From assembly GCA_001695595.3 (NCBI GenBank), contig MBPM02000012.1, positions 1 through 64,000 on the forward strand: DNA of 64,000 nucleotides. Reading direction: 5' to 3'. Of the stretch, positions 20,315 to 32,779 are shown piece by piece (the first letter of the stretch is position 1; every line of letters begins with the position of its first letter). Under the pieces are notes generated by a model. That model did no database searches, was not told the origin of the DNA, and worked only from the letters and a program-made list of their open reading frames with translations. A program made the position numbers and the translations under genes. The stretch comes from Plasmopara viticola (lineage: Eukaryota > Oomycota > Peronosporomycetes > Peronosporales > Peronosporaceae).

Positions 20315-22599
20315 TAGACGATACCCTTGTTCAGGTCGAGTTTCTTCTCAATAAAGCGGATCTTATCGTAACGACGCCCGAGAAATGGGATCACATTACA
20401 CGAAAAAGATCCGTTAGTCACGCGTTGATGGCTCAGATTGCGCTTGTCGTTGTAGACGAAGTGCACTTTGTTGGAGAAACGGCGCATGGTCCCGTGTTAG
20501 AAATTGTGTTAAGTCGGATGAGACGATTTCAACGTGATTATCTCTTTCGTATCCTTGCACTGTCCACCACGCTCTCTAATGCTTGTGATGTGGGTCGATG
20601 GGTGGGAGGCATGACGTTAAATCAATGCAATGCACTTATTAAATACAATTTTCAACCATCCGTACGTCCTGTGTCAATAACAATGCACATTCAAGGGTTT
20701 CCAGAACGACAGTATGTGGCCCGGATGGCCGCAATGAATAAACCCACGTTCATGGCGATTCAAACACATGCACTAGACAAACCGGTGCTTATCTATGTAT
20801 CTTCAAAAGCACAGACAAAGCTAACAGCATTGGCTTTAATCCAATTTTGTGTAGCATCAGATGAAGAAAAGCAGGCGAGGAAACGATTCTTACACATGGA
20901 AGAAACGATCATGGATTCAATATGTCAATCAACTCAAATTGTGGACGAAACGTTAAAACATACACTTGCGTTTGGCATTGGTCTGTACCACGTTGGATTG
21001 ACAAGACGGGAACGTCAAGTGGTGAAGAAATTGTATCAAGACGGGTTGATTCAAGTACTGATTGTAACGTCGAAGTTAGCATGGGGAAGTAATTTACGGG
21101 CATCGCTCGTCATTGTAAAAGGGACCGAATTGTTTGACAATGGACAATACCGTTCGTACCCGTACAGCGATTTGTTGCAAATGATTGGATGTGCAGGACG
21201 GACTTCTGTGGATGAGCAATGTGTAGCATGTGTCTTTGTGGAAGAAGGCAAGAAAAATTCGATTCAACGATTGTTGGACGAACCAATTGCGATGGAATCG
21301 TGTCTTACGAAATCGAACTTGGCAAATTATCTCAATAGTGAGATTGCAGCTGGATTGCTTGCTTCGATGAAGGATGTAATGGAGTATCTCACATGGACTT
21401 TTCTCTTTCAACGTGTACTCTCGAATCCACGTGTCTATGGCATTGACCACTTGGAAACAGGCGGTACCCAAATCGAGACGTGTTTCCACCAGTTGATTAC
21501 CACAACAATTGATGAGCTTGAAGCGTGTCAGTGTCTCATTTGGTCACATACTGGCACCCGATTCGAAACCACCTTCGTTGGAAAAGTCGCTGCGTCATTG
21601 TACATTGACGTGCGTACAATTTCAAATTTACTCACGGATTTCAAGACCCAGTGTATGGACGTGACGACCGATGTCGAGACGAGTATTGTACTCCTTCTCT
21701 GTATTCTTTGTGAGTCGAGTACTGAATTAAAGGCACTCCCGTTGCGTCATTATGAAATTCCTGTACTCGTCGATCTCTGTGCTAAAGTCAAGTATTCGCC
21801 ATTAAAGTATTTGTACGCACGTAACAGTAAACGTCCCAAAGCGCTTTTTGAGACGCATGGAAGTCAAGTCAAGGCAATGCTGCTGCTTCAAATGTATTTG
21901 ATGAACATACACTTTCCTTCAAGTGATTTAAGAAATGATCTTGGTCTCGTTCTTAAGTATCTACCACGATTACTTAAAGCAGCGATTGATTTATGTGCGT
22001 GCGTACAAGTGATCAATTTGGTCTTTGCTGGGATTCGATTTGCCCAAGCAATTGAATGTAGTACATGGCCAAATGAGACCAATATGTTGGCTCAGCTTCC
22101 ACACGCGTCACCAGCAATTGTGAAGCTCTTGACTGATGAGTTTCGAGTCGTGACGTTGACAGAATTTCAAGCTCTTGTGACGGATAAATTGAAGAAAAGG
22201 AAGCTTGTGGAACGACTACAGAGTTTACAACGACGAAATGAGTTGACAAGACATCAAATGCATGAATTCTTACGGATAGTGGAAGGAATTCCACGAGTTG
22301 TCGTGACTCTCGAGGTGACATTGCAACAGATTGAAGTCGTGTTGACTGGATTGGACGATCAGAGTGAAAGGGAAATGGCCTTGACAACGCGACTGGACCA
22401 TTCGAAAGCATACGGATTTTACGTGCTATTGACGGTAAAAAAAGATTTCGAAGAAGAAGTAGTAGAGCTCAAGCATGTGGAGTGGAAATCCAAGCTTCAC
22501 GTGACGATGTCGCTTCCTTGGACGGCAACCGAGTATTGCGTACATGTCCTATCCGATGCGCTGGCTGGAATTGAGACGACTCATATTGTTAAAAATTAA
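20229..22599 (+). CDS. ASCC3: ASCC3-like helicase, C-terminal part in the shifted frame
   Basis: Directly after the break, the next frame continues the same protein (ALARAKAKEWKTRFENN, then LVDD, ADLIVTTPEKWDHITRK). It encodes the rest of cassette 2: motif II VVVDEVHFVGE, motif III LSTTLSN, the HIQGFPERQY block and PVLIYVSSKAQT, then a second Sec63-type unit to the stop at 22597-22599. The two parts together would give about 2,150 residues, close to the family's usual 2,100-2,200. Cassette 2 has drifted: motif VI reads QMIGCAGRTSVD at 21181-21210 (first arginine of GRAGR replaced by cysteine), and the usual LAWGVNFPAH block is LAWGSNLRAS. Either the locus is a young pseudogene, or the frame break is a sequencing error in an otherwise long open gene. 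Confidence 0.85.
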
Positions 22600-24148
22600 G
22601 GATAAAATTCTTCAAAATGACTGGACGAATACGCAATATACTCTTTCATTGGACTGATGTGGACGGTGGGGAAGAAAATTGTAGACGAAAAATTAGAAAA
22701 TTATATTAAGTGGAAGATATACTATGCAATGATGGCCAAAGTGCTATGAGCGTCTTTTAGAAGTAGCTGCTTTCCCAATTTCACAACATACATCATGCTC
22801 CTGCTCTAATATGAATAAAGAATACAACTATAAATATTTTGTTTGCCATCTCCTTCTACACGCAATTGCTTTAACGAAATACGTACATTATATATGCAGC
22901 TAAGGCAATGTGGTTTGATTGAATGACCGGTTTAATTATGACCACTTACCATCGTTAGGTGCTGAAGGCAAATTATTAGCACGTTCATTTTAGCCAATTG
23001 ATTGCCCATAATCAAAGAAGCAGTTGTAAGATCTAGACTTAATTTGTGTGCCAGGTTTGATGCTGTTGATTGATTGCCAATAATATTTTAATGCCCAATG
23101 CGAGACGTCAACAAAGAAATGATGCGACGAAGCAGAACTTATTTGTTTGCGATGCCTGTGAATATTTTGAAATTCGACTGACTTTGATATTTGTATGAAT
23201 CTTCACACCGTTGTTTCCTGGGTGCGATTGTGGAGTTTCGATGTTGCTTATTGAAGCTTTAACGTTCTTAATCATGGAAAAGTGACATTTAAAGTTAAAA
23301 ACCTTAGGATTCTATAAGAGGGCGAGGCAGAGATTTACCAAAAAAAATTTACGGCCGTGGCACTTTTTGAAGAGTAAATCGTTCATGACCACGGAAACCA
23401 AAGCCCACAAAGTCGATTCGAAACTTTAAGATTTAATAATGGCGACAAAAAACTCGAACTTTACTTTCACACGATAGAGGACGCTACATCATAAGCAAGA
23501 AACACCGACGCTCCGCTACTAGACCCACGGTGAGAAGATTGGCAGCAGTCGATGGACACAGGTAACGCAATACAAGAAAATGAGTATTTTGGGTTTATTG
23601 GGGTGTATTGAGCACGACGGAGATACTTAGTAGGATTGAATAGCCATTATTTGCAAGGCAGTAATATAAAAACCGGGCATTAGAACATTTGTTTTGCATT
23701 GTCGAAGCATAAATAATGGTTGCTTATCTTTTTCTCGCTAATTCTGACACACAAAGCAGACCGAATTGCCACTACAACTATGTATCATTGTGTGTCGGAT
23801 TCAATAGTGACAAACACTACGATAATTTTCGGACAAAGGGAGGCTAATCGAGGTGTGCCTTAAAAAAGAAAGGATCTCTTGTTTATACAACATTAATCTT
23901 AAGGCCACGACACAAGCTCTAGTTGCAGTTGTCATGGAATTGGCGAATTTACAGGATCGATTGCAGTCAAAGGTACGAGCAATTGTGTCAATTTAGTAAT
24001 TGACGCTTAAGAATGCATCATGCCCACAACAATGATACTCACGGTTCGAAAGGGAACACTGTAGAAAAGAATAACCATGCTATCGCTATGGATTTGCCGT
24101 ACAATCGTGAAACACAGTCGTGTAAAAGCTTTTTGGAATGTCGCTTGT
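22600..24148. other. Spacer downstream of the helicase gene
   Basis: Several AATAAA-like signals lie shortly downstream of the helicase stop (for example AATAAAGAATAC near 22813), which could end its transcript. Beyond that I see no gene. Some stretches (23300-23640) look like decayed repeat sequence. Confidence 0.35.
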
Positions 24149-24179
24149 CAATTGAGGCTCGGGCGACGAGCCCCAATTG
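24149..24179. repeat. Short hairpin
   Basis: Two 13-base arms, CAATTGAGGCTCG and CGAGCCCCAATTG, pair with a single mismatch around the 5-base loop GGCGA. It lies in spacer with no gene beside it. Confidence 0.5.
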
Positions 24180-24623
24180 AAGATGCCGCTCTCCAGCGAA
24201 GGTCAAAGTCGTCGTTACTGAACATCTGATTATTTTTTAATTTATTATATTACCTCTTGTAAGGCCCTCATTAAGTAATCAAAATTACTACTAAAATTCT
24301 AGTGAGCCTCTTCATAAAATAATGCTGAGCTATACAAAATGCTGATAGTCATCTTCATCAGCCTCAAAGTCAAAAAACACATATGCTGAAAATAAATTTT
24401 ACCAATAGAATATGGAATTAAACATTTATCTTGCTATTATTTATTTATTCATTGATAAAGCATGGGACATTGCCTACCTTTTTTTATCAAGATTATCTAC
24501 AACATTCTCTCATACTAACATTGCATCCTTCAAGTAGATTTCAGATGCTTGTTCATATATTGGACAACTCAAAGAACTCATTCGTGTAATAGAGGTGCTT
24601 ACAAAGCAATTTAAGAAGCGATA
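24180..24623. other. Spacer, no supported gene
   Basis: AT-rich. Nothing recognisable on either strand. Confidence 0.4.
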
Positions 24624-24920
24624 TCATACAGAGAGCTCTTGCCCTACTACTACTGGCTCTCCGCAATCTTCTCCTCTCATCGTATAACCCATCAATCTCG
24701 CATACTGTAGGTTTTCACAGACGCTATAGAATTTATCAACAAAGTCTCTTGACTTCCAATGATTATGGGACACCAGGACGCATAAAGGCATTGTATTTCT
24801 TGTCTGAAATTCTGCAATTAAAGATTCGTGTTCGTAGTATGTATTTTTCGACAAAAAGTATTGGCTTGATTGCCACCAGTTGCCGGCTCATTTTCCTGTG
24901 ACGAAAGCTACGTTACACGA
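24624..24920 (-). pseudogene. Unassigned gene fragment, copy 1
   Basis: The minus-strand frame reads from CNVAFVTGK across one stop codon into KNTYYEHESLIAEFQTRN, then PLCVLVSHNHWKSRDFVDKF and YARLMGYTMRGEDC. A similar segment (TPTIILVSHIHEKDVIFAWL) is encoded at 55208-55317 on the minus strand. The two nucleotide stretches also align (a shared TATGGGA[C/T]AC[C/T]AGGA block on the plus strand). Two related fragments at different places suggest a decayed gene family of its own. I do not recognise the family and assign no function. Confidence 0.3.
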
Positions 24921-26027
24921 CCCTTCTTCAAGAAAATGCCTATTCTAAAAATGGAATTTACTCTTTTAATTACCAGAAGATGAGCCCAAAATCTGCTCTA
25001 ATTTCTACACGGGCTCACAAAAGGCTTTCTCCTTTATTTCACTATGTCGTTGTCCCTTACATATCGGTCAACATGACATTATTCGCCTTTCGCCGATGCT
25101 TGATGACCTTGCGAGTCGTTCCATGTCGTAACAGTAAGTTGTGCGCTCTTGGTCTTGCTCATTCGTTCTTTTTGTGATCTTAACTTGAAATTCTTAACAA
25201 AGCACAAATTATTGTGCTGACAAATTCAGCTTGTAAATTACTGGAATTCAAAGTCTTATCATCAAGCATATAAGGCGCACATCCCAGATTCGCTTTGAAC
25301 GGTGGCATATCAACTACGCATCGATATTAGGCTATTTCCGCCAAATGCAGACAGTCATCACAATCATTCTGTGCTGAATTGCCGACACGTTAGAAACAGA
25401 TTTCAACAAACAGTTCTTTTAAATTGTCCAGTCGCTTACGGATTAAAGTCAAAGCCAAATTGTGCTGTGTTTCCACGGCAACTTGATTGCTTACCATAAG
25501 AGTGGCTTGAAGTTGTTGTCTCGATCCGACTCAATGGTCTTTGGCATGGCATGGATCTGATATAGCTCTCTATGAATAATTTTTCATTATCTAAAGTGTT
25601 TTTCGTTGTTTTTTGTAGTGATAAATTTGCTGTTTTGATGATCAACAATTACCATGCCATCATTAAATCTACATTTAGTCTCCGATAGAGGCACGGTGAA
25701 GCCCATGGCATTCTCGAGCGATGTTCCTCTTTAAACATACTGATATTGTTGTAATCCTGGTAGTATAGTTCTCTAAGCCTTATTGTTCTGATACTTCTCG
25801 CAAATATTAACATAGCGAAGGAATGGTTTCATTATTTTCGGCCAATAGCACCTTCACACCCAGATCGATAAACATTATTACTTCCTGGGTGGCTTAACGA
25901 TGCAGAATTGCGCTTCTCATCGAGGACACGCTTTTTATGTCTTCGTCGGTGGGGACATACGGTCGTGATATTTTATCTTTGCCTTTTTAGTGGTAAAAAT
26001 ATCATTCTGCAATGAGTACTATAACCA
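24921..26027. other. Spacer, no supported gene
   Basis: Open frames of 60-70 codons only, with no domain or homologue in the window. Confidence 0.4.
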
Positions 26028-26112
26028 CATTCTTTTTTTCTTCTAGCTTCTTGATGATACACTGTAGAGCCATTCTTTTTTCTTCTAGCTTCTTGATGAT
26101 ACACTGTAGAGC
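26028..26112 (+). repeat. Tandem duplication, 43-bp and 42-bp units
   Basis: The block running from CATTCTTTT through CTTCTAGCTTCTTGATGATA to CTGTAGAGC occurs twice head to tail (26028-26070, 26071-26112). The copies are identical apart from the length of the T-run. The near-identity shows that the duplication is recent compared with the decay around it. Confidence 0.9.
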
Positions 26113-29100
26113 ACGAATCGAGCCACAGTGATCGTGTTCATTTTGATGACCTTGCGATTTTTCAAACAAGTTACAACCTAACTTGGACAGCGTTTAGCTC
26201 GAATACTGGTTTTCGCGACGAACCATTAGCCATACATATATAATGCCCGCTTGCACAAAGAAAGCGAGCTCATTGAGCCAACAATCCAGACTGCAGCTGG
26301 TATTCTTCTACGCCAGGATCATCTGTGATCCCTTTTGACCGTTAATGATCAATCAAGAAGAGTCACTCGCCATACATTCGACGCATGCATGAATTCAATT
26401 AGCCCTTCCTTACAAACAGGGTAAGTTAGCTCGACTGGCTTCAACTTCTGACATGGTAGAAAAGGTAAATGCTCTGAATTTTTCTCACACAAAACTCATT
26501 GTTTTTGAATAAACTAGAAAAATAATATGTCAACAATTAATAAGTTATATTAAAGAAGAAAACGTTTGAAGAAAAAAAGGAAAAGTCCATGTAGCGAACT
26601 ATATTAAATACTCGGCAAAATGACTTGTAACTTTGGGATAAAAAGTACCTAATAAAATATAGAGGTGTCACAAAATAGGGGCTCTCCCGATCGCGAGGTA
26701 GGATGTGTACACTCGGATACCAAATGGTTTTACAAGCTCCAAAATACTGAGAGCATGTGCAAATTTCAAGCGACGCTTGAGCTTGCTGAGAAAGTGTAGT
26801 TGATCACCCGAGCGTTTGATCGCCTAATGAGAATATTTTTCAATATTGTTATCGTGATGTTGTTCTTGCAAGATACGCAAAGCTCAAGCAGAACCTCAGA
26901 TTATAGCTTGTCGTGCTTAAAAAGCCTTCCATTTGCTTCTTTGTTTAGAAAAAACAAGCCATGCTATATCCATGTCGAAGTGTATTCGCAAGCTGTTTGA
27001 GCCGACAAAGTCTTCTAGGCATGAAATTTGCCAATGTGCAACCGACACCTGAACAACTAGAGGCATGGTTGCTGCTCTTCAAACACAGGCCAGACTGTGA
27101 CGTGGATTGCAAGTATTTATTTTTCATGAACCCGTAGTTGTCGTTGTAGTAGATTCTCGTTTCATCCCTTGGTTTGAGAAGCCCTTCGGCAAAAACCAGT
27201 TAATCGTATCCGGGCTTGCGTTAAGTCTCATGAAAGTGACTTGATACTTGAGAAGGTCAATTTTGGTCGACAAAGTGGTAAATGGAATCCATTTAAAGCA
27301 CTTTAATCAGATAGTACCCTCAAGTAGGTTGATACACAAAACCCGATGGTTTTTGGACATGGCCTTAAAGATGCCTTCCTTATGCGGCATCAGTAACGCC
27401 GGCGGGGTCGTCACTAGATTGAGCTGGGGTAGTCGAGAAAGAATGCGCCAGACTATAGGCTTCCAAATACCGAAGGCTACTCCAAAAAGGCAGACGTACT
27501 CGGTCAAATCTCGATAGTCTTTTTCCAGTTTTCCCGCTTTGTTCAGGGCTCTGTTGCCATTGCCGGACGGATTGAGACTCGGCTACAGGCTTAAGCGAAA
27601 CTTCGTGCTCTCTTTCTTTCTGTACTGAGAGTGTCTTGCTTGATAGCTCTGTGAGTAAAACTGTGCACTTGTGTGGCGGCTAATAAGCCGAATTGTCCTT
27701 AAAACCTTTTTTGATTGAAGCGCCTCTCTTTCTAAAAATCATGCGGTTTGATGACATAAATGACTTTAATTTCTACGCTGCTGCGCCAATACTCATCCAA
27801 TGTCGATGGAGACGGTGACCAGTCTCGTATGACTATAATATTTCTGAAAATTTAAGCTTTTTCTTATTTGGAGTTAGCACATAGCGCGCCTCTAGTGTAA
27901 CGATGCGTCTCCTTACGTTTAGTAGCAAAATATTGCGGTGATATGGGGATCAGGGTTTAAAGTTTGAATTTTGGGGGTTTTACTTGTGCGCATGGTGGAC
28001 CAATTCCATTGGCACTGTCTTGATCGATGTGGCTGATTCGTGAATAAATCAAGTAATGGGCAAATCCAAAGCTAGAGACAGCATTGATGACCACATAAAA
28101 AGTACTCGGACTTTCTTCTTTGATGTTCTTAGCGGTCTCTTCCCTTGATCTATTCTAAGAAAAAATCCATTTTATTAAAGTGATCGTCAGCTAAGCTTAG
28201 GACGTCATGAAGCTTACAAACGTACTAGCGGACAGTTTTTCTTTGCTCGAGGTGAAACATTCGCTCTTGAAGATCATGATCAAGTCGTTAGACCTGAAGC
28301 ATATGCACACTTAGTTTAAAAGAGTGTCCATTTTCTGTGCACGTTTATGCGGTCGCAGTTGGCTTTAAAGACACGAAGACATTTTAGCCCGACTTTTCTT
28401 AAATTACTCGAGATAAGCATCACAGAGTCTATCAACGCTTATGCCATTGAACGACGCTTTTTTACGTAGTACTGCTTCGTGTTGAAGTTTAAATGAATGA
28501 ACCTTTCGCTAAAAATAGATTGATTTTTCTTCTTTTGTTAAAAACAAAAGGATTCTTTATCTTTTGCTTGCCTCTCGATTCGTCGAAAAACCCCAAGCGC
28601 TTATTATCCTATCGAATTTAAACTTGTATTTGAGCTTGCTTCTAGGCTTGATGTTGCTGTTGCTGCTGAGCAAAGTACAGTACCGGTTGTTAAATGGACA
28701 GTGCGTCTTGTCCTGCGGCTGCAGAAAAATCTTGCGGTATCTTGTGGAATCGACGCCCTTGCTCTCGAGCACGACGTTTCGCCTTGAACCTACAAAATCG
28801 TTAAGAGCGTTTGTTTTACTTTCTTGACAATGTTTAGGGTTTGGGTTTGTGTGCTTATACGTAAGGCTTCTTCGTTGGGCAATACTTATCTCGTATAATC
28901 TTCCATTAGCTCGTTTATAGCCTAAGAATTGGAGATCAAAAGAGAAAGGTATGTATGATTATCAGAAACACGTTTACCAAGTAAGTCTGCCAAACATCTG
29001 ACGCTTGTATCTTTACGATCCGAACTTTTGCTTTAGACAAATTGGACCCTACGTGGTAAGCAACAAGTTTCATCGAAGAATGTCGGACTCTTTGTTTCGG

Positions 29101-29309
29101 TCTGTCAAGAGCTCAGTAGTGTTTGAAAACGAACTTATAGGCTCACGGGTCTTTCGTTTTCCATACAACGAACCCGTACGAAAAAGTAAGTATGAAAACG
29201 AATGTACATCAAGCAAAACCAGGTATCTCCGTATTTTCAGCAGCGGGAGAGGGACATACCAAAATACAAAATCAATAAAACCACTGACCATTTAAATAGC
29301 CTACCATAA
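26113..29309. other. Spacer with unassigned open frames
   Basis: Frames of 60-96 codons occur on both strands (for example 27248-27517 plus, 28564-28827 plus, 29005-29295 plus). None shows a recognisable domain. The frame at 28564 is hydrophobic near its start (LIILSNLNLYLSLLLGLMLL) but has no convincing continuation. No gene is called. Confidence 0.35.
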
Positions 29310-29500
29310 TTTACCACAACTACATAACCCGACCACTAAGTGTTAAATTTATGCTTGCAAAACTACCCTTCGAATTGTAGTGCTCCTACTATGTATTATA
29401 GTTTCAGGATGACCCGCTACTCATCGTATAACGTCGAACCCATTGCCGCGATACAACAAGCACTATCATGTAATTTGGTCGCGGAGAATGATTTCTAGGA
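29310..29500 (+). repeat. Dispersed degenerate repeat R2, copy 2
   Basis: Partner of 3690-3870: the same order of TACTATGT, CAGGATGACCCG, CTCATC, TAAC and ACAAGCACTATCATGTAA blocks. Possibly an old LTR. Confidence 0.4.
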
Positions 29501-29825
29501 CTTTGGTGGCCGACTGAGGCTTGGTCGGCGAGCGGGGCGGAGTCAGCGAAGGTTAGTCAAGTATTGCTGTATATTGCCATAATAAGATGGATAGGTCTTT
29601 TGAACTTTTGGCTTTGCCAGCCTAATTGATGGTTATCGGCCATTCAATGCTATCTAATGAAAGCCTTATGTTCTACTCTGCCCCATCTGATTTTTTTCCT
29701 GATCTGAGAAATCTCCAACCAATAAGGTCTCGTGACCCTCAATATAAATGGGACGTCTGGACGTATAAACACCTCGACTGTTCGGTTTGAAGCTCCTGAG
29801 TTACAAAAACCTGTGGCAAGAACCA

Positions 29826-30435
29826 ATGCATACGCATTTTTTACTCATCGTTATGATTGGTGTGGTTGCCGTTGCGGTAAAGCTGCCGGTGACGACAGCT
29901 AGTCACCGTAATAAACAAAAAAGCGAAGGTAAACTAAAAGAGAAGCTGCGAGCATAGGCCTTTGCGCTGTAGATGAAGAAGAACGACTGACGCTTAGGCA
30001 TTGCGGCAAAGGTGTGCAGGTAAGACATCAGCTTTGTTGCAACTACTTTGTTCTTGAACTTTGGACGCTCTTGGTCATCGAATATACTTGTTAATTAACC
30101 TTCAATAAACTACTAAGGAATGTGTCAGAGAACGCTAATGGCTGTAGAATGTACACATTGACTGGGTTTCATGTAGCTTTAGTGCTTCGCTTCCTATCAA
30201 TCCATTGATCTCTTGCGAAGAGAAAGTTTTCTCGCATATCGTCAAACCTTTGACACAAAGGTGATCGAATCTTCATTATCAAGCGTATTTGTTCGATGTC
30301 GCAATGCCTTGCGCAAATGATGGCTTCCCGCATCGTAGTGAGGAGCTTTGTCGTAAGATATACGTCGTGGACATCCGGGACGATGACAAGGAAAGCATTG
30401 CGGCGTCACGATCTCGAGAACGACTGGAAAAGTAA
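29826..30435 (+). pseudogene. Decayed RXLR-like effector, family 2, most complete copy
   Basis: An ATG at 29826 opens a 43-codon frame starting MHTHFLLIVMIGVVAVAV, a good signal peptide ending near TTA-SHRN. A lysine-rich stretch with KEKLR (near the expected RXLR position) follows, then a stop at 29955. In another frame, DEEERLTLR (29972-29998) gives an EER motif at the right distance. In a third frame the segment SEELCRKIYVVDIRDDDKE runs to a stop at 30435. Three frames for one collinear reading mean at least two frameshifts. The total span of about 600 bp matches a typical RXLR effector. The ending is shared with the copy at 42833 (SKELCQKIDVVDIEKDDEKG), and the middle with copies at 32.8-33.1, 53.4 and 60.3 kb. 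No canonical RXLR is seen here, so the effector assignment rests on layout and family. Confidence 0.5.
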
Positions 30436-31249
30436 GCAAACGCTTTAGACGTAGAGATTAAAGAAGGCTCTGACATTAGTCAACACAGTCGATATATGTA
30501 GATCTTGCAGGGCATAGCTTACATGAAGCGAGAATCTAAGCGAAGTAAACATGAATAGCTGCTTCGCGGTCTCACTGACGGTGATGATGCAAGCTTATAT
30601 CGTCATAGGATACGAATGGTTCGAGCTCGAGCTTAGGAGACTTGGCTACAAAGAGCTTGAAAATCAACGGTCAGTAATGCAGATAGTTGGATAAATCTAC
30701 ATTTTGTCGTGGTGCAATTCACGTCGAAATTAACATCCCCTTCCTTGTGCGCTTTAAGCCTATAACGCCAGCGTAAGATACGACCAAAAAGCACAAAACT
30801 ATATATCACACTAGTTTCCAAGCTTGGACTGGACATAGAGACTACTATAATGGTTACCTTGAAAGCGTAGACGTTCAAGCCTACACCTGCGACTTTTTAA
30901 GAAGAAGAGCCGGAAAAATAGAAAAATACAACAAGATAGGTATAAGAGTTATCGATACTTCGATAAGAAATTGCAGAGCACCAATTCATTCGATTTTAGA
31001 AAAACTTTGCAAGCCCAGTTTTGCGCATTCAATGAAAAGAAATTATCTAAATAGCGTCAACAAATAATCAAAAGTACAGGGATTACTACTTGTTTACGAA
31101 ATTTGTACATAAAAATGCGAACACTGCTCAGGTATTTGCATCTTTGCACATACTCTTTTCTCGGCAGGGTGAAGGGCATGCAGAAAAAAAAGTATGTGTG
31201 CATTAATGGGCGGTATGCATATACTACACGGATCACATTTACAATATTA
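30436..31249. other. Spacer, no supported gene
   Basis: Only short open frames (for example 30633-30878 minus) without recognisable features. Confidence 0.4.
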
Positions 31250-32110
31250 CTTAAAAATGCATTCAAATTGCTACATATATCATGATTGATGTAAGTGTTA
31301 TGCCTCATCTCATCTTTTCTGCTGAAGCTAGGTCATACAAGTTCTTATCCTGTACGCACGCTACATCAAGTACTATTATCAGGTAATATTGTTGCCACAA
31401 AGTTGTCTTTCAGGTACTTTCTTCAAATAGGGTTGTAAATGTACTTTTCAGCGAAATTATTACAAAATCTGACGATTTGCCATAATATCAACGTGACACA
31501 CATGTATGTTTCTCACAGTAATAGCTTGGCGTTGATATCTGTAAGCTGTCTTCGAAGTTATTGTCTGCTCTACATGAGTTGTCATACCTTTTATTAATGT
31601 TTCTTTGGCAACACTGTTTTTTTGCTGCTTCATCAATTGCTTAAAATGTATAAATACCATACGCATGATTCCAATTTAGCAAATTATCCACTGAAGGACA
31701 TTAGAAAATTAAGTGAAACTCTTAATTCTTTTGCTTTAAGAATTGCTTAAAGTCTGCGCACCGGTTCGGTCAAATTTGGCCGCGAAGAAGACACTGAGTG
31801 CTTTTTTTTACCAACTTCATCAAAATGCCATGTACATAATACACAAATCACCTTTTTTTGTAATGTGCATCGGAACCAGTCTGTCGTGCTTGGTGCTTCA
31901 TGCATTTTGGACGATAAAGAATTAAAAACGCCGGTGTGTTTGGCTGCAAGCAATATTATAATCTTGCTGACACCATGACATCTACAATCAGAGCCCGTTG
32001 TCATGGTCTAAAATAATAATAGTATCGCCATTGCGATCAAAAATTATTAACTTTGACGTAAAAACGTCGGCTTTTACTGGCCTTTATGTCATCCCTACCC
32101 ACTTCCATAG
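31250..32110 (-). repeat. Old dispersed repeat R1, longest copy
   Basis: Segments of this stretch match 54440-55010 in inverted orientation: CCCGTTGTCATGGTC against GACCATGACAACGGG, the GACATAAGGGC.../GGCCTTTATGTC block with GGAAGTGGG[C/T]AGGGATGAC, and the CAAATTTG/CCGGT[T/G] block. Shorter matches exist at 720-830 and 1740-1870. No coding region could be read, so the element type is unknown. Confidence 0.45.
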
Positions 32111-32779
32111 CCTGCCGCGTATAGCTGTGAGGGGTACATCGGACTCTCCCATTCAAAATTCATAACAAACATTATCAAGACTAGTCCACCATCTAACTTG
32201 CACTTAAATGCCCTTTCAATCAACACATTCTTCCTCATTAAATATTTAGGCGGGGCCTCTTTCATTGTATATTTGATTGGCAGCATGAGCCAGTTGTTGC
32301 TCTCCGCTCGGTGATATATTTGTAACCCAGTGACGGGTGCGAAAGTTTTGACTCTGGTACTAATTAATCCTTTCTTTGTCGGCGATGAAGGTACTGAGAA
32401 GCTCACATTACTCTCGTGGTCGTGTAAATTGCCTCGTGTTTAAGTACTGTGCTAAGCTTCAATACTTGGTGCGAGGTTTGACAGTGGGGTGGTTTTGAGC
32501 ATCAAGCTGTCCATTTTTTAAGAATAAAATATGCTTATATTCTTGAGTTGGTCAAGGATCTTGAGGCCAAGGCGCAACGTATGCTACCCATAAGGCAGAT
32601 TCAGAAATTAGTCAGTTAAAAGGCAAATGTAAATTTTTCGTAATTGAGATTTTTAATGATTGTCGACATTGAGATGTTTTTGACGCTGTGCTTAGTCATG
32701 AAAGACAAGCCTTCAATTGAAGTACACCTGCCGCGCAACGACGAACAGTAGCTATCCCGGCATATAAGGTCTCTTTGTA
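32111..32779. other. Spacer with possible effector-flank remnant
   Basis: Positions 32470-32520 (GTTTGACAGTGGGGTGG and the following ATCAAGCTGT) resemble the conserved 3' flank of effector family 1 at 58436-58475. No gene is supported. Confidence 0.35.

Noticed and set aside
26028..26112. Possible CRISPR-like or minisatellite array.
   Set aside because: Only two adjacent units without spacers. A simple tandem duplication explains it.
28564..28827. Frame with a hydrophobic start (LYLSLLLGLMLLLLL) as a possible secreted protein.
   Set aside because: The hydrophobic run starts too far from the first codon, no RXLR/EER or cysteine pattern follows, and nothing similar occurs in the window.
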